The notes beneath the pieces are model-generated. The model saw only the letters and a list, made by a program, of their open reading frames with translations. It had not been told where the DNA came from and searched no databases. Made by a program: the position numbers and the translations under genes. DNA of 8,288 bases from Hyphomicrobiales bacterium. Its GTDB lineage: Bacteria > Pseudomonadota > Alphaproteobacteria > Rhizobiales > JAJFHR01. Location of the stretch: NCBI GenBank assembly GCA_021775515.1, contig JAJFHR010000292.1, forward strand, positions 1-8,288, written 5' to 3'. This document shows, piece after piece, positions 5,269-8,288 of this stretch (position 1 is its first letter; the number at the start of each line of letters is the position of its first letter).

Positions 5269-6132
5269 ATGAGCCTATCTGACAATTCATCGATCGTTGA
5301 AACCGATTGGTTGGAAAAACATCTCGATGCACCCGACATAGCAGTGCTGGATGGTTCCATGCATTTGCCCAATACTGACAGAGATGCAAAACTTGAATTT
5401 TCCCAGTTACGGATCCCCGGCGCACATTTTTTTGATATTGATGAGGTCTCTGATACCGCCAGTACGCTGCCGCACATGTTACCCAGCCCAAAGAAGTTTT
5501 CGACCTGCGTGGGCAAATTGGGCATTGGAAACGGCACCCGCGTGGTGGTCTATGATTCAGCCGGCCTGTTTAGTGCTGCCCGCGTTTGGTGGATGTTTCG
5601 CATCATGGGTCATGACGACGTTGCGATCCTTAATGGCGGACTACCAAAATGGATGGCCGAAGACCGAGCGCTCGAAAGCGGCCCAGTAAAAAGAGTTCAG
5701 GAATGCAGTTTTACCGCGCGTTTTCAAGCCAGCAAAGTCAAATCTCTGGATGACATCCTCAAGGTCGTTGCTTCCGATGCTCCTTGTCAGATAGCTGATG
5801 CCAGATCAGCCGCCAGATTTGAAGGCGGCGTACCTGAACCAAGGCCTGAGTTAAAATCCGGCCGTATTCCCGGCAGTCGCAATGTTCCTTATACCAATCT
5901 GCTGGAAGATGATGGCACCTTAAAAAACATTGAGGAAATTAGAACGGCTTTTCTCGATAGCGGAATTGACCCGGCAAAACCCGTCATAACCACGTGTGGT
6001 TCAGGTGTCACGGCGGCGGTATTGGTTCTCGGGTTAAGTTTAATTGGAAAAAACAAATCCGTCACACTTTATGATGGCTCCTGGTCGCAATGGGGAGCAG
6101 AGGACGGTGTTCCCATAGAATCGGGCACCTAA
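5269..6132 (+). CDS. sseA: 3-Mercaptopyruvate sulfurtransferase (tandem rhodanese)
   Basis: The 287-residue protein transfers sulfur from 3-mercaptopyruvate to thiophilic acceptors such as cyanide or thioredoxin, leaving pyruvate. Mercaptopyruvate comes from cysteine by transamination, which links it to cysK upstream. Two rhodanese domains are seen. The inactive N-terminal one (about 8-135) has RIPGAHFFDIDEVSD, VVVYDSAGLFSAARVWWMF and LNGGLPKW. The catalytic C-terminal one (about 155-284) has ADARSAARFEG, GRIPGSRNVPY and the loop CGSGVTA with active-site C243. The CGSGVT loop is the mercaptopyruvate type, whereas thiosulfate rhodaneses usually have CRxGx[RT]. Length matches E. coli SseA. A strong purine tract, AAGGGGGAG (5258-5266), lies just before ATG 5269. 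The GNAT gene follows 5 bases after the stop. Confidence 0.93.
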   Translation: MSLSDNSSIVETDWLEKHLDAPDIAVLDGSMHLPNTDRDAKLEFSQLRIPGAHFFDIDEVSDTASTLPHMLPSPKKFSTCVGKLGIGNGTRVVVYDSAGLFSAARVWWMFRIMGHDDVAILNGGLPKWMAEDRALESGPVKRVQECSFTARFQASKVKSLDDILKVVASDAPCQIADARSAARFEGGVPEPRPELKSGRIPGSRNVPYTNLLEDDGTLKNIEEIRTAFLDSGIDPAKPVITTCGSGVTAAVLVLGLSLIGKNKSVTLYDGSWSQWGAEDGVPIESGT

Positions 6133-6137
6133 TTTCT

Positions 6138-6659
6138 ATGGCAAAAGTTCATAATATCACGATTACCCACCTGGAAATGTTTGAAGATCCACACAATGCG
6201 GCACCACCTCCAGCTCAGACAAAAATCGCTTTAATTAGGGCTGAAAACCCTCCGGTTCATTTTTACAGATATCTCTATGATATCATCGGCGGTGATTATA
6301 TCTGGGTGAACAGGAAAAAACTTTCAGATGAAGAACTCGCTGCCATTATCCAAGACAATGATGTTGAACTTTATGTGCTTTATGTAAATGGCTGTCCGTC
6401 GGGATATGCCGAACTCGACTTTCGCAAGATGCCCGAAGTTGAGCTATCCTTCATGGGTCTGATACCCGAAGTGATCGGGCAAGGTTTTGGCCGCTATCTG
6501 CTTACCCAGGTAATCGCAATCGCCTGGGCGCGCGAACCCCAACGGCTGTTTGTACAGACCTGCACATTGGACCACCCAAGCGCCCTTGGTCTTTACCAGC
6601 GCTGTGGATTTGAAGCTTTTGCACAAGAACAAACCGAGCTTGAAGACCCCAATGGGTAG
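6138..6659 (+). CDS. GNAT family N-acetyltransferase
   Basis: The 173-residue protein has the acetyl-CoA binding pattern of GNAT enzymes: VELSFMGLIPEVIGQGFGRYLL (strand 4, pyrophosphate loop and helix, about 101-122). It is followed by LFVQTCTLDHPSALGLYQRCGFEAF (about 137-161), with the usual late N/H-P-x-A-x-x-L-Y-x-x-x-GF motif. The acceptor substrate cannot be told. ATG 6138 is 5 bases after the sseA stop. No clear ribosome binding site precedes it, so it probably depends on coupled translation from sseA; an in-frame ATG at 6090 inside sseA would add 16 unlikely residues. The last codons, TELEDPNG and the stop, form one arm and part of the loop of a long hairpin. A role next to cysteine genes is suggested by position only. 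Confidence 0.85.
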   Translation: MAKVHNITITHLEMFEDPHNAAPPPAQTKIALIRAENPPVHFYRYLYDIIGGDYIWVNRKKLSDEELAAIIQDNDVELYVLYVNGCPSGYAELDFRKMPEVELSFMGLIPEVIGQGFGRYLLTQVIAIAWAREPQRLFVQTCTLDHPSALGLYQRCGFEAFAQEQTELEDPNG

Positions 6660-6674
6660 ATCTTCAAGCTCGGT
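6633..6674. terminator. Long perfect hairpin over the GNAT stop codon, probable terminator
   Basis: ACCGAGCTTGAAGA (6633-6646) and TCTTCAAGCTCGGT (6661-6674) are perfectly complementary over 14 bases. CCC / GGG (6647-6649 with 6654-6656) can add three more pairs inside the loop. The stop codon 6657-6659 lies in the loop. On the plus strand no T-run follows. On the minus strand the hairpin is followed by TTGTTCTTG, so it fits best as terminator for the convergent exported protein gene ending at 6804, perhaps working both ways. Confidence 0.6.
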
Positions 6675-6803
6675 AGATTCACGCGCTAGACGTCATTAGA
6701 CAGAAAGGGCGCGTTTGTTCGTGCAAGTAACAGCCTCTGCATAACGCAGACAAGCCAATCCAGTAACAAAGTCGCCGCATCACTATTCAGCTTGGCAATT
6801 GAC

Positions 6804-7649
6804 CTACTTGGAAAGCGTATAGGTTTTTCCTATTTCCGGTGACAGAACATTGACGTTGATTCCGAGTTTTTTCACCTCTGCTTCGAATTCAACCGGCGTA
6901 CCCATCCACGGTGGTCGTCCCTTTACACGGAAGTGTTGCGGTACCACCGTTTTAAGGTTGGGGTTGTCAGTCATCAATAGTTTAGTGGCAAAGGCTGCAT
7001 CTTCCGGGCCCATCATAAAGCGCCCGGCGATCGGGACCAAAGCTACGTGGGGTTGGAAGCGCATGCCAAAAAGTTTCAGTTCAATTGAAAGACCGGTGCT
7101 GCCGGCCATCAAGACCTTGAGGCCATTCTCGAAGGTTATCACCGAACCGGAGGCTGGTCCGCCATAGTAGCGGGCGGGATGGTCTTTTTTGCCTGAACTT
7201 ATTCCTGAGCCATGGGCTGCCTGGATTAGCTGAACCGATACGCCACCCACCTTATACCTGCCGCTGATGGCACCAATGTAAATCTGATCCTTGGAACCGC
7301 CGTATTTTTCAATTTCGCTCTTCATCCACAAGCCCAATTCGGCGACTGTAAATATTTTAGCGCCGGTTCTCGCGGCAATCTCTACGGCATTGCCCTGATC
7401 ATCTCCATGGCCAGAAGTCGTCAGAATGAGGTCTACGTCGCCCTTTTTATAGGAATCGACAGTCATTGGCGCATCCTTATTGCCCTTGACCCAAGGATTG
7501 ATCAGTATGACCTTGCCGTCATCTGATACGAACTTGAAATTCTGATTACCGTAAAATGTCATCTCTACTGCTGAAGCTGGAACAGCAAACACCAGCGTTA
7601 CAAATACCGCGAATATAGAAAACGACGATCTCAACAAATAATTGGACAT
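6804..7649 (-). CDS. Exported metallo-beta-lactamase-fold protein with altered metal site
   Basis: The 281-residue protein begins with a signal peptide: positive MSNYLLR, a hydrophobic core to about residue 23, then VPASA with likely cleavage after A27, so it should be periplasmic. The body resembles the UPF0173 / YtnP-like branch of the metallo-beta-lactamase fold: VILINPWVKGN, DLILTTSGHGDDQGNAVEIAARTGA, AAHGSG (H146), VLMAGSTGL and VVPQHF (H239). The canonical T-H-x-H-x-D-H reads T-S-G-H81-G-D83-D84, so the first and last histidines of the motif are replaced. The Asp usually found in AGDTG is Ser184. Five of the usual positions are therefore mixed: H81, D83, H146 and H239 kept, three changed. 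Catalysis may be lost or altered. ATG 7649 is chosen over the upstream 7676 because AGGGAGGA precedes it. It is flanked by its own leader and a terminator, apart from the ABC gene. Confidence 0.8.
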   Translation of the reverse strand: MSNYLLRSSFSIFAVFVTLVFAVPASAVEMTFYGNQNFKFVSDDGKVILINPWVKGNKDAPMTVDSYKKGDVDLILTTSGHGDDQGNAVEIAARTGAKIFTVAELGLWMKSEIEKYGGSKDQIYIGAISGRYKVGGVSVQLIQAAHGSGISSGKKDHPARYYGGPASGSVITFENGLKVLMAGSTGLSIELKLFGMRFQPHVALVPIAGRFMMGPEDAAFATKLLMTDNPNLKTVVPQHFRVKGRPPWMGTPVEFEAEVKKLGINVNVLSPEIGKTYTLSK

Positions 7650-7655
7650 TTTTAA

Positions 7656-7663
7656 TCCTCCCT
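7656..7663 (-). promoter_or_regulatory. Ribosome binding site deciding the start of the exported protein
   Basis: On the minus strand AGGGAGGA stands about 7 bases before ATG 7649, the strongest ribosome binding site in the window. It lies downstream of the alternative start near 7676, and the chosen start gives a clean signal peptide. Confidence 0.8.
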
Positions 7664-7824
7664 TGAATGGACACACAGGTTAACAAAGAAGAGGCATAAA
7701 CATAAAGCCTTAAACTCACCCAGGGTTTTATAGATTTTTTTGAAGCGATAAATGTCTGTTTGTTTTATAGGGAGCAACAGAACATGTCCTGACTGCGAGA
7801 TTTTGAAAAACACGGCAGACAAAT

Positions 7825-7856
7825 AAAAAGCACCACTGTTTCCAGTGGTGCTTTTT
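7825..7856 (-). terminator. Intrinsic terminator of the amino-acid ABC transporter operon
   Basis: AAAAAGCACCACTG (7825-7838) and CAGTGGTGCTTTTT (7843-7856) form a perfect 14-base stem around TTTC. With A-runs and T-runs on both ends it can end transcripts from either strand. It lies about 60 bases beyond the stop of the ABC ATPase gene, consistent with that gene being the last of its operon. Confidence 0.9.
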
Positions 7857-7917
7857 GCCCCCCTATTTTACCGATCCGATACATCTCCCAGGGTCGATAA
7901 CTCTCAACTGATGGCTT

Positions 7918-8288
7918 TTAGTGCAATATCTGGCTCAGGAACAATTTGGTGCGATCGCTTTGTGGATTGGTAAAAAATTCCACAGGTTCATTCTGCTCAA
8001 TAACCTGGCCTTCGTCCATAAAGATAACACTGTTGGCGACTTCACGGGCAAAACCCATTTCATGGGTCACACACAACATCGTCATACCGTCATGCGCCAG
8101 GTTTATCATCACGTCGAGCACCTCCTTGATCATCTCAGGATCAAGCGCTGAAGTCGGCTCGTCGAACAGCATAATTTTCGGGTTCATACACAAGGAGCGG
8201 GCAATCGCCACGCGTTGCTGTTGACCGCCGGAAAGTTGCCCGGGGTATTTTAACGCCTGTTCTGGAATTCGCACGCGCTCAAGATAAT
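7918..8288 (-). CDS. aapP: General L-amino-acid ABC transporter ATPase (AapP/BztD), C-terminal half
   Basis: The gene enters from the right edge; 122 residues are visible, roughly half of the usual 240-260. Order of motifs: the ABC signature LSGGQQQRVAIARSL (18-32), Walker B MLFDEPTSALD (39-49), the H-switch VTHE (73-76), and the C-terminal EQNEPVEFF and RTKLFLSQILH. The Walker A is outside the window. This is the polar amino-acid ATPase family (GlnQ/HisP). The KYPGQLSGG, MNPKIMLF and closing LSQILH wording closely recalls AapP of Rhizobium and BztD of Rhodobacter, which energise uptake of a broad range of L-amino acids with AapJ, Q and M at the inner membrane. aapP is usually last in its operon, and a terminator follows here. 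The Aap versus Bzt naming depends on the lineage. Confidence 0.88.
   Translation of the reverse strand, partial: YLERVRIPEQALKYPGQLSGGQQQRVAIARSLCMNPKIMLFDEPTSALDPEMIKEVLDVMINLAHDGMTMLCVTHEMGFAREVANSVIFMDEGQVIEQNEPVEFFTNPQSDRTKLFLSQILH

Larger units (their letters stand above)
7650..7917. other. Leader of the exported protein gene and 3' region of the ABC gene
   Basis: This holds the terminator at 7825-7856 and, on the minus strand, an AT-rich leader for the gene at 6804-7649. A TATAAA at 7725-7735 on the minus strand could be a -10 box, but no good -35 stands at the right distance. Nothing else is recognised. Confidence 0.4.

Noticed and set aside
5006..5491. Minus-strand open frame of 161 codons across the alaX-sseA junction
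   Set aside because: It lies opposite two well-supported genes, and its translation shows no recognisable motif; it is a shadow frame.
6090..6137. GNAT start overlapping the end of sseA (ATG 6090)
   Set aside because: It has no ribosome binding site, and the 16 added residues are just the shifted reading of the sseA C-terminus.
1..8288. A new defence or mobile system, CRISPR array or prophage
   Set aside because: No spaced repeat array, transposase, integrase, nuclease or toxin-antitoxin pair is visible; the genes are ordinary metabolic and transport functions with a few unusual details.

Overview
The window reads as a chromosomal stretch of an alphaproteobacterium of middling GC content, most likely from Hyphomicrobiales (Rhizobiales) or a close order. 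Three things point there. The partial gene at the right edge is nearly a textbook C-terminus of the Aap/Bzt general L-amino-acid ABC transporter ATPase. The cysteine synthase belongs to the roughly 345-residue alphaproteobacterial type with EGTAGNTG instead of the usual TSGNTG loop. The palindrome at 4446-4490 resembles the dispersed intergenic palindromes of that group. All of this comes from recalled family knowledge; no search was run.

Layout. Positions 2-52 hold the last 16 codons of a probable isoprenylcysteine-methyltransferase-like membrane protein. A small VOC (glyoxalase/bleomycin-resistance fold) protein follows at 318-695, with two copies of an imperfect palindrome around it (83-110 and 766-792). 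The stretch 696-1376 has no convincing gene but contains a clear hairpin. On the minus strand, 1377-3035 encodes an NAD-type malic enzyme of the E. coli MaeA kind, with tandem 12-bp repeats upstream of it.

Running rightward from 3344 is the core cluster: cysteine synthase, a stand-alone alanyl-tRNA editing protein (AlaX type), 3-mercaptopyruvate sulfurtransferase (sseA) and a GNAT acetyltransferase. The last two genes are 5 bases apart. The cluster joins cysteine formation (from O-acetylserine and sulfide), cysteine-derived sulfur transfer (from mercaptopyruvate) and clearance of mischarged tRNA-Ala. A terminator and a palindromic repeat separate the synthase from the editing gene, so it may be two transcription units rather than one.

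The right part runs on the minus strand. An exported metallo-beta-lactamase-fold protein at 6804-7649 has lost several expected metal ligands. Upstream of it (to the right) are a strong intrinsic terminator and the 3' half of the amino-acid ABC ATPase gene. A long perfect hairpin at 6633-6674 covers the stop codon of the GNAT gene and sits between the convergent units.

I see no tRNA, rRNA, CRISPR array, insertion sequence or phage gene, and no clear new multi-gene system. The points most worth a second look are the exported protein with an altered metal site, the palindrome pair flanking the VOC gene, the alternative-pairing region before alaX, the stop-codon hairpin, and a malic enzyme type that is unusual for the group.
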